Shown here: positions 1 to 8,405 of the stretch, in pieces
Numbering within the stretch: position 1 is the first letter of the stretch
Layout: each line of letters begins with the position of its first letter
NCBI GenBank assembly: GCA_016207685.1
Contig: JACQPE010000129.1
Coordinates: 1 to 34,697 of the forward strand
Direction of reading: 5' to 3'
Length of the DNA stretch: 34,697 bases
Source: Elusimicrobiota bacterium
GTDB lineage: Bacteria > Elusimicrobiota > Elusimicrobia > JACQPE01
Notes under the pieces: model-generated
Database searches by the model: none
Told to the model about the DNA's origin: nothing
The model's input: the letters and a program-made list of their open reading frames with translations, nothing else
Program-made: the position numbers and the translations under genes

Positions 1-1
1 C

Positions 2-280
2 CATTGGCCCCCGGACCAAAACCCCCGCCCTGGGCCCGGGCCCTTCCAGCCCCGGCCGCCGATCCACCCGGAACCGCCGCCGCACCATCAGCAAGGCGGC
101 CCATCGGAAACGATCATTCGCAAAGAACTTAATTTCACGTCCCTTTCTCTGCGTTTGGTCAGCGTGCAAACAGGAGAAATCCTCGTCTCCTCGTCCCGAA
201 GGAAACCCTTTGGAACGGATGAGTTGACCGATGTCGTTGACAGCATGCTCGATTCGATGAAAAAAATTCTTAAAAAATAG
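2..280 (+). CDS. 3' end of a Pro-rich CsgG/LpoB-like protein (partial)
   Basis: This open frame enters from the left edge of the window and stops at TAG 278-280, so the start is missing. The visible 92 residues begin with a Pro/His/Gly-rich, low-complexity linker of about 35 residues. A compact segment follows containing LSLRLVSVQTGEILVSSSRR and then an amphipathic, Lys-rich tail ending KKILKK. The pattern S-x-R-L-(V/I)-x-V-x-T-G-E-(I/V)-L is common near the C-terminus of CsgG-type and LpoB-type periplasmic lipoprotein domains, and a Pro-rich linker in front of the domain is typical of LpoB. The assignment is by motif only. It could equally be another TolB_N/CsgG-fold lipoprotein. Its relation to the respiratory genes that follow 103 bp downstream is unknown. 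Confidence 0.5.
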   Translation, partial: HWPPDQNPRPGPGPFQPRPPIHPEPPPHHQQGGPSETIIRKELNFTSLSLRLVSVQTGEILVSSSRRKPFGTDELTDVVDSMLDSMKKILKK

Positions 281-382
281 GAACTCCCCCTCCGGGTATC
301 GAGCAATGAGCACTGACCCCAAAAAAATAAAATCTTTTTATCGCTCCGCTGGAGGATATCACCCCTTACCCATCTTTAATCT

Positions 383-979
383 ATGTCTTGGCGCAACATA
401 ATCCTTGGATTGACCGCCGCGGGAGGGATGGCCGCAGGAGCAGGTTGCCGGCTGGGCTCTTTAGCGTCTCCTAAAATCTATGGGTCAATCTCGGATGCCG
501 ATTTGACATTAAGCGCTTCCCATGAAAACCGGCCCATGAAATTATCGGAACTCAAAGGCGCGCCATGGATCGCGAGCTTTCTTTATACGACCTGCGCCGG
601 ACCATGCCCCATGTTGGCGGCTCAACTGGCCCGGCTTCAATGGTCCTTGCCTGATGACGTTAAGCTGGTCAGTTTCACCGTTGATCCCGAAAAAGACACG
701 CCGGCCCGGCTTTCAGCCTATGCGCGGCGCTTTCAGGCTGATCCCGAGCGGTGGTTTTTCTTAAGCGGCCCCACGCCGGCGCTCAACGCCTTGTTTCGGG
801 ATTCTTTTAAAATTGCCTTGGCGGAAAACCCCAAAGGACCGCCGGGGACCCAACTCATTCACAGCACCAAGCTTGTCCTCGTTGACTCTCAAGGCTCCGT
901 ACGCGGCTACTATGACAGCGATCAGGCCGGTTCGCTGGCTTCATTGCGGCAGGACGCCAAAAAATTATTGAAGAAATGA
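383..979 (+). CDS. SCO1/SenC family copper chaperone for cytochrome oxidase
   Basis: This 198-residue thioredoxin-fold protein should deliver copper to, or reduce, the CuA site of oxidase subunit II. The SCO hallmark is present: the copper-binding C71-x3-C75 in TTCAGPCPM and the distal His160 in LIHSTKLVLVD, with the typical VSFTVDPEKDTP segment between them. The N-terminus is hydrophobic and contains C22 in AGAGC, which is a weak lipobox, so the protein may be a lipoprotein or be held by an uncleaved helix on the periplasmic face. It is the first gene of the oxidase block and sits 19 bp before subunit II, as SCO genes often do. No good Shine-Dalgarno precedes the ATG. The GGAGG near 351 is too distant. 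Confidence 0.93.
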   Translation: MSWRNIILGLTAAGGMAAGAGCRLGSLASPKIYGSISDADLTLSASHENRPMKLSELKGAPWIASFLYTTCAGPCPMLAAQLARLQWSLPDDVKLVSFTVDPEKDTPARLSAYARRFQADPERWFFLSGPTPALNALFRDSFKIALAENPKGPPGTQLIHSTKLVLVDSQGSVRGYYDSDQAGSLASLRQDAKKLLKK

Positions 980-998
980 CTATAATCCAATTCACCGC

Positions 999-1763
999 AT
1001 GGAAAAACTAATCAACAATTACGGGTGGGGCCTGCCGGTCGCGGCCTCGACGGTTGCCGGCGGGATTGATTTTGGTATTCGCATCATTCATGTGGCCATG
1101 TTTGTCATTTTTATCTTATGGGCCATTTTTTTTACCTACCTCCTCATCCGCTACCGCCGCATGGATGGCGTCAAAGCCGATGCGTCTCATGGCAGGCTGA
1201 TTTGGTCGCTCGCGCCGGATGTTGTCGTTTTGATTTTTGAAATCAGCCTGATCGTGCTTTATGCCATTCCCGCTTGGAGCCGCATCAAAATAAAATTCCC
1301 CACGCCGGACGAGTCGCACAACCTTGAAATCGTGGCGGAACAATTCGGCTGGATCATCCAATATCCGGGAGCCGATGCCAAGTTCGGGCGCCGGTCCCCG
1401 GCCTTGGTTAATGCGAGCAATCCCATGGGTCTTGATCCTGAAGATCCGGCGGCCAAAGATGACGTTATCGGTGTTAACGAACTGCACTTGCCTCTTGGAA
1501 AACCAACGCTTGTTCAACTCACATCCAAAGACGTGATTCATAGCTTTTTTATTCCTGAATTTCGCATTAAACAAGACGCTGTCCCGGGTATGAAAATTCC
1601 CGTTTGGTTCGAACCAACCAAAGCCGGGCAGTATGAACTCGGCTGCGCCCAACTCTGCGGCGTGGGCCACGCCATTATGCGCGCTGACGTCTTTGTTCAC
1701 GAAGCAGCGGACTATGACGCCTGGATGACCCGGCAACGACCGCAATTTTCCCCACAGGAGTAA
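999..1763 (+). CDS. ctaC: cytochrome c oxidase subunit II
   Basis: Subunit II takes electrons from cytochrome c at its binuclear CuA centre. The 254 residues hold two membrane helices (about 27-51 and 70-92) and a periplasmic cupredoxin domain. CuA ligands are visible as H181 (VIHSFFIPEFRIKQD), then C216, C220, H224 and M227 in the segment GCAQLCGVGHAIM. The residue between the cysteines that is often Glu (CSELC) is Gln218 here. That residue binds through its backbone carbonyl, so function should be kept. There is no fused C-terminal cytochrome c, so this is an aa3-like rather than a caa3 enzyme, and the separate diheme lipoprotein at 6722 may be the donor. It ends 5 bp before subunit I. Confidence 0.96.
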   Translation: MEKLINNYGWGLPVAASTVAGGIDFGIRIIHVAMFVIFILWAIFFTYLLIRYRRMDGVKADASHGRLIWSLAPDVVVLIFEISLIVLYAIPAWSRIKIKFPTPDESHNLEIVAEQFGWIIQYPGADAKFGRRSPALVNASNPMGLDPEDPAAKDDVIGVNELHLPLGKPTLVQLTSKDVIHSFFIPEFRIKQDAVPGMKIPVWFEPTKAGQYELGCAQLCGVGHAIMRADVFVHEAADYDAWMTRQRPQFSPQE

Positions 1764-1768
1764 CCAAC

Positions 1769-3532
1769 ATGCCAGAAACCGCAGCGCTCTCGCATCACGG
1801 CCAAGACCGCCACGACGCGCACAAGCTTCCCTGGGTCAACAAATACGTTTTTTCCATTGATCACAAAGTGATCGGCCTTCAGTATCTTTTCACATCCATG
1901 TTTTTTCTGCTTTTTGGATTCATGCTCATTATGCTGATTCGCTGGCAACTGGCTTTTCCGGGAAAGCCGATTCCCCTAATCGGCGGGCTCTTATCCCAAG
2001 CCTTGGCCCCCGGCGGCATCATCACGCCGGAGTTCTACAATGCCTTAGGCGCCATGCACGGCACCATCATGGTATTTTTAGGAATCGTTCCCATGGGCGT
2101 GGGCGCTTTTGGAAATTACATCTTGCCCCTTCAAATTGGCGCTCCGGACATGGCTTTTCCGAGATTAAACATGATGTCGTATTGGTTATATGTTCCCGGA
2201 GGCCTCTTAATGCTGGCTTCCTTCTTCCTGCCGGGCGGCGCCGCTCAATCAGGCTGGACCTCGTATCCGCCGCTATCCATTATTAACCCGGGCCAGACGG
2301 TTTGGCTTGTAGGAATGCTCTTCTTGATTTTTTCTTCCCTATTCGGCGCCATTAACTTTCTGGTCACGGGCCTCAACATGCGCGCGCCCGGAATGAGCCT
2401 CTGGCGCCTGCCGGTCTTCGTTTGGGCCCAGCTCGTAACCTCCGTTTTGCTCCTTTTGGCATTTCCGCCTCTGCAAGCCGCAGCTATCCTGCAATTTATG
2501 GACCGCGTGGCAGGCACCAGTTTTTATATTCCCGAAGGCTTGATCGTGGGCGGCCAGGCTCTGGCGGCCTCCGGAGGCGGTCAGCCCATTCTTTGGCAGC
2601 ATCTCTTCTGGTTTTTGGCGCATCCCGAAGTCTATGTCTTAATTCTCCCGGCCATGGGCATTGTGGCTGAAATTATCGCCAACAACACGCGAAAACCTCT
2701 CTATGGCTACAAGGAAATCGTTTATTCCATGTTTTTTATCGGCGGTATGTCCTTCGTGGTCTGGGCGCATCACATGTTTATCAGCGGCATGAGCCCGGCG
2801 CTCGGAAATTTCTTTTTGGTGACGACCATGATCATTTCCGTGCCGTCCGTGGCGGTGTTGACCTGTCTTGTGTTCAGTCTCAAGGGCGGCTCCATCCGGT
2901 TCACGACGCCCATGCTCTTCGCCCTGGCTTTCCTTCCCTTATTCGGCATCGGCGGATTGACGGGCCTGCCCCTGGGGCTCACGGTCACTGATATTTATCT
3001 TCATGACACCTACTATGTGATTGGACATTTTCATTACGTCGTGGTCACGGGCACCATCATCGCGCTCATGGGCGGAGTCTATCATTGGTTTCCCAAGTGG
3101 TTCGGCCGCAAAATGAACGACGCCTGGGGACGGGTTCATTTTTGGACGACCGCAATTTTTATGAACGGCATTTTCTTTCCCATGTTCATCCAGGGTTTGG
3201 CCGGCGCGCAGCGCCGCCTTTATGACCCGACGGCGCAGGCGCATAACATCGTCACGCAACCCCTCAATATCGTGAGTTCCGTAAGCGCCTGGCTGTTATT
3301 CTTGGCGCAAATTCCGTTTCTGGTGAATTTTTTCCACAGCATCTTCAAGTGCGAAAAATCCGAAGAAAATCCCTGGCGCGCCACGACGCTGGAATGGGCC
3401 TGCCCCTCGCCACCGCCTCATGGCAACTTTGACAAAACGCCGCATGTCTACCGTGAACCGTATGATTACTCTCCGGAAGGTTACCTAAGCGACTGGAGGC
3501 CTCAACATCAAGAAGCCGGGGCTCGCCCATGA
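1769..3532 (+). CDS. ctaD: cytochrome c oxidase subunit I (heme-copper, A1-like)
   Basis: This catalytic subunit reduces O2 to water at heme a3-CuB and pumps protons. It has 587 residues, which is normal for the family. The low-spin heme ligands are H97 ([12 protein letters not shown]) and H422. The CuB ligands are H285 in AHPEVY with its partner Y289, plus H334 and H335. The heme a3 ligand is H420 (VIGHFHYVV). Glu287 of HPEVY and Asp127 with Asn134 in [11 protein letters not shown] mark an intact D-channel, placing it with A1-type oxidases. The start is supported by an AGGAG sequence nine bases upstream. The last four bases overlap the subunit III start (ATGA), so the two are probably translationally coupled. 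The hydrophilic tail after about residue 525 is His/Pro-rich. Confidence 0.98.
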   Translation: MPETAALSHHGQDRHDAHKLPWVNKYVFSIDHKVIGLQYLFTSMFFLLFGFMLIMLIRWQLAFPGKPIPLIGGLLSQALAPGGIITPEFYNALGAMHGTIMVFLGIVPMGVGAFGNYILPLQIGAPDMAFPRLNMMSYWLYVPGGLLMLASFFLPGGAAQSGWTSYPPLSIINPGQTVWLVGMLFLIFSSLFGAINFLVTGLNMRAPGMSLWRLPVFVWAQLVTSVLLLLAFPPLQAAAILQFMDRVAGTSFYIPEGLIVGGQALAASGGGQPILWQHLFWFLAHPEVYVLILPAMGIVAEIIANNTRKPLYGYKEIVYSMFFIGGMSFVVWAHHMFISGMSPALGNFFLVTTMIISVPSVAVLTCLVFSLKGGSIRFTTPMLFALAFLPLFGIGGLTGLPLGLTVTDIYLHDTYYVIGHFHYVVVTGTIIALMGGVYHWFPKWFGRKMNDAWGRVHFWTTAIFMNGIFFPMFIQGLAGAQRRLYDPTAQAHNIVTQPLNIVSSVSAWLLFLAQIPFLVNFFHSIFKCEKSEENPWRATTLEWACPSPPPHGNFDKTPHVYREPYDYSPEGYLSDWRPQHQEAGARP

Positions 3533-4128
3533 ACACCCACGCAACGACCATCAGCGGCCATAATCCGGAATTTGCCACCACCGGCATTCCCAATGGCAAA
3601 TTAGGGATATGGCTCTTTTTGTCATCGGAGGTCATGCTTTTTGCCACGCTCTTTACGAGCTACATCGTCTTTCGCACCTCGGCTGCGGCATGGCCCAGGG
3701 GATGGGACGTCCTGAATGTCCCGTTGGCGTTAGTCAACACCCTTGTGCTCATCAGTTCTTCGGTAACAATCGTCATGGCTTATGCCAAAACTTTGGAGCG
3801 CGACCAAAAAGGCTTTAGGCTATTTATGGGTCTGACGATTGCTTTGGCCTTTGTCTTCTTAGGAATCAAAACTTTTGAATATCGCTCCAAATTCGAACAT
3901 CACCACTACCCGTCAAGCAGCATCTTTTACGCCGTCTATTTCACCACCACCGGCCTACATGCTCTGCACGTTATTGTCGGTATCATTTGGAACTCATGGC
4001 TGTGGCACGCCGCTGCCAAAGAATGGGATGAATGGTGGTTTCCGGGACGCATCGAATATGCCGGTCTTTATTGGCACTTCGTGGATATCGTCTGGATTTT
4101 CTTATTCCCAGCGCTATATTTGCTATAG
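3529..4128 (+). CDS. ctaE: cytochrome c oxidase subunit III
   Basis: This 199-residue membrane protein is the short form of subunit III, with about five helices instead of the seven of mitochondrial-type proteins. Typical elements are [21 protein letters not shown] near the N-terminus, [16 protein letters not shown] in the middle and [24 protein letters not shown] at the end, where the conserved Glu and His lie. Subunit III stabilises subunit I and sustains proton uptake through the D-channel. The ATG overlaps the stop of subunit I as ATGA, and the next gene starts 9 bp after its stop. Confidence 0.96.
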   Translation: MNTHATTISGHNPEFATTGIPNGKLGIWLFLSSEVMLFATLFTSYIVFRTSAAAWPRGWDVLNVPLALVNTLVLISSSVTIVMAYAKTLERDQKGFRLFMGLTIALAFVFLGIKTFEYRSKFEHHHYPSSSIFYAVYFTTTGLHALHVIVGIIWNSWLWHAAAKEWDEWWFPGRIEYAGLYWHFVDIVWIFLFPALYLL

Positions 4129-4136
4129 GAGACCAT

Positions 4137-4499
4137 ATGAACACCGCCGCCTCAACGAATCACAGCGCCCAAATCAAATCCTATCTCATGGTTTTTGGCG
4201 CCCTCCTTGTGCTGACCGTCGCCACGGTCACCGCATCTTATCTGCGGCTTCCGGCCGTCCTTGGGCTCATGGTGGGCCTGGCCATTGCCACGGTCAAAGC
4301 CTCTTTGGTCGCGGCATTTTTCATGCATCTTAAAGGCGAGCGCCTGCTCATTTACGGATTACTAGGGCTCACGTTTCTTTTTGTTGTTTTCCTTTTTACG
4401 CTGCCCATGATTGACATGTCGGCCATTGGAATCAACCGCATGCCCTATGGAGGCGCCAACGCCATGGCGGCGCCCCCGCCTGCAACGGCGCACCATTAG
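4137..4499 (+). CDS. ctaF: prokaryotic cytochrome c oxidase subunit IV
   Basis: This is a 120-residue protein with three predicted membrane helices (about 16-34, 40-62, 70-92). The segment VKASLVAAFFMHLKGE is the recognisable signature of the bacterial subunit IV (COX4_pro) family, which helps stabilise the heme-copper core. The start at 4137 follows GGAGACC by a few bases and lies 9 bp after subunit III. The frame is open further upstream, but an earlier start would lie deep inside subunit III. The C-terminus is Ala/Pro/His-rich (APPPATAHH), which is loose and probably exposed. Confidence 0.9.
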   Translation: MNTAASTNHSAQIKSYLMVFGALLVLTVATVTASYLRLPAVLGLMVGLAIATVKASLVAAFFMHLKGERLLIYGLLGLTFLFVVFLFTLPMIDMSAIGINRMPYGGANAMAAPPPATAHH

Positions 4500-4500
4500 C

Positions 4501-4710
4501 ATGTCGCTAAAATCATTTCATGTCTTGCTCATCAGTGTGTTTCTGGGATTTTGCGCCTACCTAGGCTATTGGCTGCTGAAATATCAAACCACTTGGGCCG
4601 GAGCGGATGGGGCGCTGCCCGCAGGCTTCCTGATGGCAGGCGCCATTTTGGCGTTAGCGGCGGGAATTCCCTATCTAGGCTGGTTCCTGAAAAAATCCAA
4701 ACTGCCTTAA
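4501..4710 (+). CDS. small two-helix membrane protein of the oxidase operon
   Basis: This 69-residue protein starts at ATG 4501, one base after the subunit IV stop, and ends in the basic tail FLKKSKLP. Two hydrophobic helices are visible, about residues 6-27 and 41-63, joined by a short loop (YQTTWAGADGALPAG). I do not recognise a named family. Small two-helix proteins are common accessory parts or assembly factors in heme-copper oxidase operons, and tight packing between subunit IV and heme A synthase suggests the same here. Function is inferred from context only. The frame is open upstream of the ATG but overlaps subunit IV, so the start at 4501 is preferred. Confidence 0.7.
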   Translation: MSLKSFHVLLISVFLGFCAYLGYWLLKYQTTWAGADGALPAGFLMAGAILALAAGIPYLGWFLKKSKLP

Positions 4711-4727
4711 GGTTAACAAATACCAAA

Positions 4728-4946
4728 ATGTTCCTTTCAAAAATTTTCCCATTATTCACCAGCAATGCCTGGGCATGCGCCGTGTGCTTCGGAAAGTCTG
4801 ATTCGTCCCTGTCCAAGGCATTCACCTGGGGAATCGCGGCGATGCTGGGGCCGACATTCGCTATCCTGATCGTCTTGGTTTTCGCGATCAACAAAATCGA
4901 AAAGCGCCATCGCCATCTTTCAAACCAAAGTCTTACCCAGGATTAA
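4728..4946 (+). CDS. small membrane protein with an ACAVCFG cysteine pair
   Basis: This 72-residue protein has the layout of a secreted or membrane protein: a short hydrophobic N-terminus (MFLSKIFPLFTSNAWA), then ACAVCFGKSDS, one strong membrane helix (about residues 34-55), and a Lys/Arg/His-rich tail. The C-x-x-C pair right after a possible signal-peptide cleavage site (WA before CAVC) could bind copper or heme, or form a disulfide. That role is speculative. It lies 17 bp after the preceding small gene and 6 bp before heme A synthase, so oxidase assembly is the likely setting. No family name is claimed. Confidence 0.62.
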   Translation: MFLSKIFPLFTSNAWACAVCFGKSDSSLSKAFTWGIAAMLGPTFAILIVLVFAINKIEKRHRHLSNQSLTQD

Positions 4947-4952
4947 GGCGCT

Positions 4953-5867
4953 ATGAACTCAATAACCATGAATCTAAAAACGCCGTCGAATCAACCCTAT
5001 CTTAAATTTTTGGCCCAACTGACGGCCTTGGCCGCTTTTATTCTTATTATTGCCGGAGGCCTGGTCACATCAACGGGTTCGGGCTTGGCGGTTCCTGATT
5101 GGCCTTTATCCTTCGGGCAATTTTTTCCTGCCATGGCCGGCGGCGTTTTCTTTGAGCACGGCCACCGCATGATCGCCGGAACAGTGGGATTGATGACATT
5201 GATATTAGTCGTTTCCATTTGGCTTCTGGATCAACGCCGGTGGCTGCGCCGGCTGGGGCTTGCCGCGGGAGGGGGAGTGATCCTCCAGGCTTTTCTGGGT
5301 GGGCTCACCGTCTTAATGAAGCTGCCGCCCGAAGTCTCCATTGCCCACGCCTGCCTGGGTCAAAGCGTCTTTTGCCTTCTCGTCACCATCGCCGATGCGC
5401 TCAACCTTGAAACCGACAGCGATCCTGTGACATTATGGCCCCGGACCAATTTTTGGAAAATTCTTCTGGCCACCACCACCGTTCTTTTTGTTCAGCTTCT
5501 TTTAGGCGCCATTCTCCGGCATACCCATGCGTTGGCCATGCTGCATCTTGTTTGGGCCTTGGCCGTGACGGTTAAAATTACCATCATCTCCAGTCGGATT
5601 CTCGGCGACGGCCGATTCCCGCGCGCCCTATCTCAACCGGCTTTTCCCTTGGCGCTTCTGATAACGGCCCAGCTTATCCTCGGAGCGGGCGCCCTCTGGA
5701 TAACAAAAAGCCCGCCATCAACTGAATTCTCCTGGCGCATGACGCTGCCAACGGCTCACGTGGCCGTCGGCGCCGCCATGTTGGCGCTTTTATCTACCTT
5801 GACTTTGCGCGCGTGGCGACTGGAAATGTCAAATGATGAATACCGAATGAGGAATTCAAGCGAATGA
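4953..5867 (+). CDS. ctaA: heme A synthase (COX15/CtaA family)
   Basis: CtaA oxidises the C8 methyl of heme O to the formyl group of heme A, needed by the oxidase encoded upstream. The 304 residues form about eight helices. Conserved histidines for the two heme sites are visible: H69 and H71 in FEHGHRMIAG, H132 in IAHACLGQ, H190/H192/H198 in LRHTHALAMLH, and H269 in PTAHVAVG. The early segment GGLVTSTGSGLAVPDWPL is diagnostic. The last dozen residues (MSNDEYRMRNSSE) are hydrophilic, unlike a normal CtaA end, and are encoded by a 7-bp repeat at 5825-5859. The gene overlaps heme O synthase by 4 bp (ATGA). Confidence 0.95.
   Translation: MNSITMNLKTPSNQPYLKFLAQLTALAAFILIIAGGLVTSTGSGLAVPDWPLSFGQFFPAMAGGVFFEHGHRMIAGTVGLMTLILVVSIWLLDQRRWLRRLGLAAGGGVILQAFLGGLTVLMKLPPEVSIAHACLGQSVFCLLVTIADALNLETDSDPVTLWPRTNFWKILLATTTVLFVQLLLGAILRHTHALAMLHLVWALAVTVKITIISSRILGDGRFPRALSQPAFPLALLITAQLILGAGALWITKSPPSTEFSWRMTLPTAHVAVGAAMLALLSTLTLRAWRLEMSNDEYRMRNSSE
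5825..5859 (+). repeat. five degenerate 7-bp repeats at the ctaA-ctaB junction
   Basis: Five consecutive heptamers each begin with AAT: AATGTCA, AATGATG, AATACCG, AATGAGG, AATTCAA. They lie inside the last codons of ctaA and stop just before the ctaB start. There is one arm only, with no inverted partner nearby. It resembles the heptameric arms at 12441, 16474, 18601 and 28493 in period and position but not in sequence. Confidence 0.6.
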
Positions 5868-6721
5868 CTTTAGTCAAAAATTACGCCGAACTTTCCAAAA
5901 TGCGCATCAGTCTATTCGTGGCATTAACCACGGCAATGAGCTTTTATTTGGCCGGCGGCCAAGCAAACGCCGCCATGTTCCTATTGCTCACAGGTGTCAT
6001 CCTGGCCTCAATGTCCACGGGAAGCCTCAATCAATATCTGGAGCGCAAGCTTGATTCCCTGATGCAGCGCACCAAATCACGTCCTTTGCCTCAAGGGCGC
6101 ATTCAAGCTTCTAAGGCGCTTTTATTCGGATCAGGCTGCGGCGTTTTGGGCGTCATGATCACTCTGGCATCAACAAATATCTTGAGCGCCGTTCTAACGG
6201 CCGCCACCATTGTTATTTATATTTTTCTCTACACCCCGCTTAAAAAAATCACACCGCAAAGCACCTGGATCGGGTGCTGTTCCGGGGCCATGCCCGCTTT
6301 AATCGGCTGGGCCGCGGCGCGCGGCGAATTATCGCCGGCCGCCTGGAGCCTTTTTGCCGTCCAATTTCTTTGGCAAATTCCCCATTTCCTGTCGATTTTT
6401 TGGCTCCACCGCGATGATTACAAAGCCGCCGGGTTTCGCGTACTGCCCGTCCTCGACCCAACCGGAGGCGCCACGGGCATTCAAATCGCCATTCATGCGT
6501 TGGCCCTGCTATTAGCTTCAAGCATCTTGCCCCTCGCCACCGGGCTTAACGGTGTATTTTATGGCGCCGGAGCCACTATTCTAGGCGGAGCCTTCCTGGT
6601 CATGAGCCTGCGCGCCAGCTGGTATCTTGATATCCGTAGAGCGCGCCAACTCTTTATCGGGTCGCTGGTTTATCTGCCGTTGCTCTATTCGCTCATGATC
6701 ATTGATCAAATAATCATTTGA
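5864..6721 (+). CDS. ctaB: protoheme IX farnesyltransferase (heme O synthase)
   Basis: This UbiA-family enzyme transfers a farnesyl group to heme B, giving heme O for CtaA. The 285 residues form about nine helices. The first Asp-rich prenyl-diphosphate motif appears as NQYLERKLDSLMQRTKSRPL at 56-75. The usual pattern is N-x3-D-x3-D-x2-M-x-R-T-x2-R-P-L, so the first Asp is Glu here while the second Asp and the M-R-T-RP core are kept. The second motif region is HFLSIFWLHRDDYKAAGFRVLPV, also typical. It overlaps ctaA by 4 bp and is followed directly by the cytochrome gene (TGAATG), so it lies within the same operon. Confidence 0.95.
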   Translation: MTLVKNYAELSKMRISLFVALTTAMSFYLAGGQANAAMFLLLTGVILASMSTGSLNQYLERKLDSLMQRTKSRPLPQGRIQASKALLFGSGCGVLGVMITLASTNILSAVLTAATIVIYIFLYTPLKKITPQSTWIGCCSGAMPALIGWAAARGELSPAAWSLFAVQFLWQIPHFLSIFWLHRDDYKAAGFRVLPVLDPTGGATGIQIAIHALALLLASSILPLATGLNGVFYGAGATILGGAFLVMSLRASWYLDIRRARQLFIGSLVYLPLLYSLMIIDQIII

Positions 6722-7447
6722 ATGAAATTTTTGAAATTGGTTAAATGGAACATTCCGCCGATGAAAATTATTCAATCAACACTGATCATGGCATGTTTCA
6801 CTTTGGCGGCTTGCGCCCAAAAGCATGACACCGTGGCTCTGGGCAAAGCTTACTTCAACGGCTTCGGCTGCAAACAATGCCACAGCGTTGGACACGACGG
6901 CAAGCTCTACGGCCCTGATTTAACCTATGTGGGTTTTCGAAAAAACCGGCAATGGCTGGAGCTATGGCTCAAAAATCCACACTCCTGGAAAAACAACACC
7001 CCGATGCCTAATTTTCATTTTCCCGATGAGGTGCGTTCGGCTCTAGTGGACTACCTCTCTTCGCTCAAAGGCCAAGATTTTAAAGGTTCGCCTCCTTGGA
7101 ACGAAGCCGCATTCTCCCAAGAGCCCATCAAGCGGGGCGAAGTCATCTTCAGCCGCGCCGGCTGCGTCGGCTGCCACGGAATTAAAGGCGTGGGCGGCTA
7201 CCCCAACAACAATGTCGTGGCCAACAAAATTCCTTCGTTGACTCTTGTGGCGGACGGGTATTCTAAAGAAGAGCTGATGGAGCGCATTGCCAAAGGCAAA
7301 CGTCCGGATAAAACCGACCCATCGGGACCGGCGCCCATGATTGAAATGCCCGCATGGGGCGCCGTTCTCAAAACCGACGAAATCGAAGCCCTTGCCGAAT
7401 ACCTCTTCTCCCTGCGGCCGCCCAAAGCCGCAGGCGAAGAGTGGTAA
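6722..7447 (+). CDS. diheme c-type cytochrome, probable lipoprotein
   Basis: The protein has two class I cytochrome c domains. Heme attachment sites are C50-K-Q-C-H54 and C148-V-G-C-H152 (numbered from 6722), and likely distal Met ligands are M95 in TPMPNF and M209 in EMPAWG. A signal with lipobox LAAC (Cys31) suggests anchoring to a membrane on the periplasmic side. The ATG at 6722 follows the ctaB stop directly. A second ATG at 6761 would give a more normal 17-residue lipoprotein signal and may be the true start. Since subunit II lacks a fused cytochrome domain, this protein is a good candidate electron donor to the oxidase. That link is inferred from its position. Confidence 0.9.
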   Translation: MKFLKLVKWNIPPMKIIQSTLIMACFTLAACAQKHDTVALGKAYFNGFGCKQCHSVGHDGKLYGPDLTYVGFRKNRQWLELWLKNPHSWKNNTPMPNFHFPDEVRSALVDYLSSLKGQDFKGSPPWNEAAFSQEPIKRGEVIFSRAGCVGCHGIKGVGGYPNNNVVANKIPSLTLVADGYSKEELMERIAKGKRPDKTDPSGPAPMIEMPAWGAVLKTDEIEALAEYLFSLRPPKAAGEEW

Positions 7448-7466
7448 CCTTCTCTCCTCCGATATC

Positions 7467-8405
7467 ATGATGACACAACCGATCATTGGGATACATAACG
7501 TCAGCTTTCGATACCCCAAAAGCCCAACGCCGGCTCTCGCCAACGTCTCCTTAATGGTCAATCAAGGAGAAATCTTCGGCATTTTAGGACCCAATGGAAG
7601 CGGCAAATCCACTCTGCTGGGCCTGCTCTCCACGAGCCTCGCCCCCAAAGAAGGCGCGATCACCATTGCGGGTTTCGATTTAGTTAAAGACACTGCGGCG
7701 ATTCGCATTCTCATCGGCGTTGTTTTTCAACATCCGGCTCTTGATAAAAAACTGACCATTGAGGAAAATTTGAAAGCTCAAGGCTATCTTTACCGCCTCC
7801 AAGGCCGTAAACTTCAAGAACGGATCGAACATGTTCTTGATGTCACCGGTCTTTCGCTGCGCCGGCGCAGCCTCGTAGAAAAACTCTCCGGTGGTCTCAT
7901 GAGGCGCGCTGAAATCGCCAAAGGCCTGATCCACCATCCGAAAATACTCATTCTGGATGAACCTTCCACCGGACTCGATCCCGGAGCGCGTCTCGATCTT
8001 TGGCGCCACCTCAACGAACTTGCGCAAACGCTCCAAACAACGGTCGTGGCCACGACACACCTCATGGATGAGGCGGAAAAATGTTCGCGCCTGGCATTGA
8101 TCAACGAAGGGACGCTCATCGCCCTGGGAACGCCTCAAGAGCTTAAGGGTCAAATCGGCGGGGACGTGATCACTCTCGCGAGCGCCGACCCGCAAGGACT
8201 CAAAAAATTTATCGCCGAAAAATTCTCGGACAACGCTCAAATTGTTGATCAAACGGTCCGCCTGGAGCGCGCACAAGGCCACTTGATCATTCCACAAATT
8301 ATCAGCTCTTACCCGGGGACAATTTCTTCGGCGACGCTCTCTAAGCCGACGCTGGAAGACGTGTTCATTCACCGCACGGGACACCGCTTCTGGAACCAGA
8401 CATGA
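7467..8405 (+). CDS. ABC transporter ATP-binding protein (ABC-2 exporter type)
   Basis: This 312-residue ATPase has Walker A GPNGSGKS (41-48), Q-loop VVFQHP (86-90 region), signature LSGGL (140-144), Walker B ILILDEP (160-166) and the switch His198 in TTHLMDEAE. The early part and the C-terminal region of about 100 residues match the CcmA/DrrA/NatA-type exporters that pair with ABC-2 permeases. The ATPase starts at tandem ATGs (7467 or 7470) 19 bp after the cytochrome gene and overlaps its permease by 4 bp. The signature carries Leu-Met-Arg-Arg after SGG where Gln-Arg-Arg is more usual. The substrate is unknown. Position within the oxidase block suggests a role in cofactor or copper handling, but this is only inference. 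Confidence 0.9.
   Translation: MMTQPIIGIHNVSFRYPKSPTPALANVSLMVNQGEIFGILGPNGSGKSTLLGLLSTSLAPKEGAITIAGFDLVKDTAAIRILIGVVFQHPALDKKLTIEENLKAQGYLYRLQGRKLQERIEHVLDVTGLSLRRRSLVEKLSGGLMRRAEIAKGLIHHPKILILDEPSTGLDPGARLDLWRHLNELAQTLQTTVVATTHLMDEAEKCSRLALINEGTLIALGTPQELKGQIGGDVITLASADPQGLKKFIAEKFSDNAQIVDQTVRLERAQGHLIIPQIISSYPGTISSATLSKPTLEDVFIHRTGHRFWNQT

Noticed and set aside
53-68. A 16-bp identity (CGGCCGCCGATCCACC) between 53-68 and 29508-29523
   Set aside because: A 16-bp match is possible by chance in a window of this size and base composition, one copy is inside a coding linker, and no flanking similarity extends it.
1116-1745. Long open frame opposite cytochrome oxidase subunit II
   Set aside because: It lies antisense to a gene with full CuA motifs and shows no recognisable protein features; it is a codon-usage shadow.
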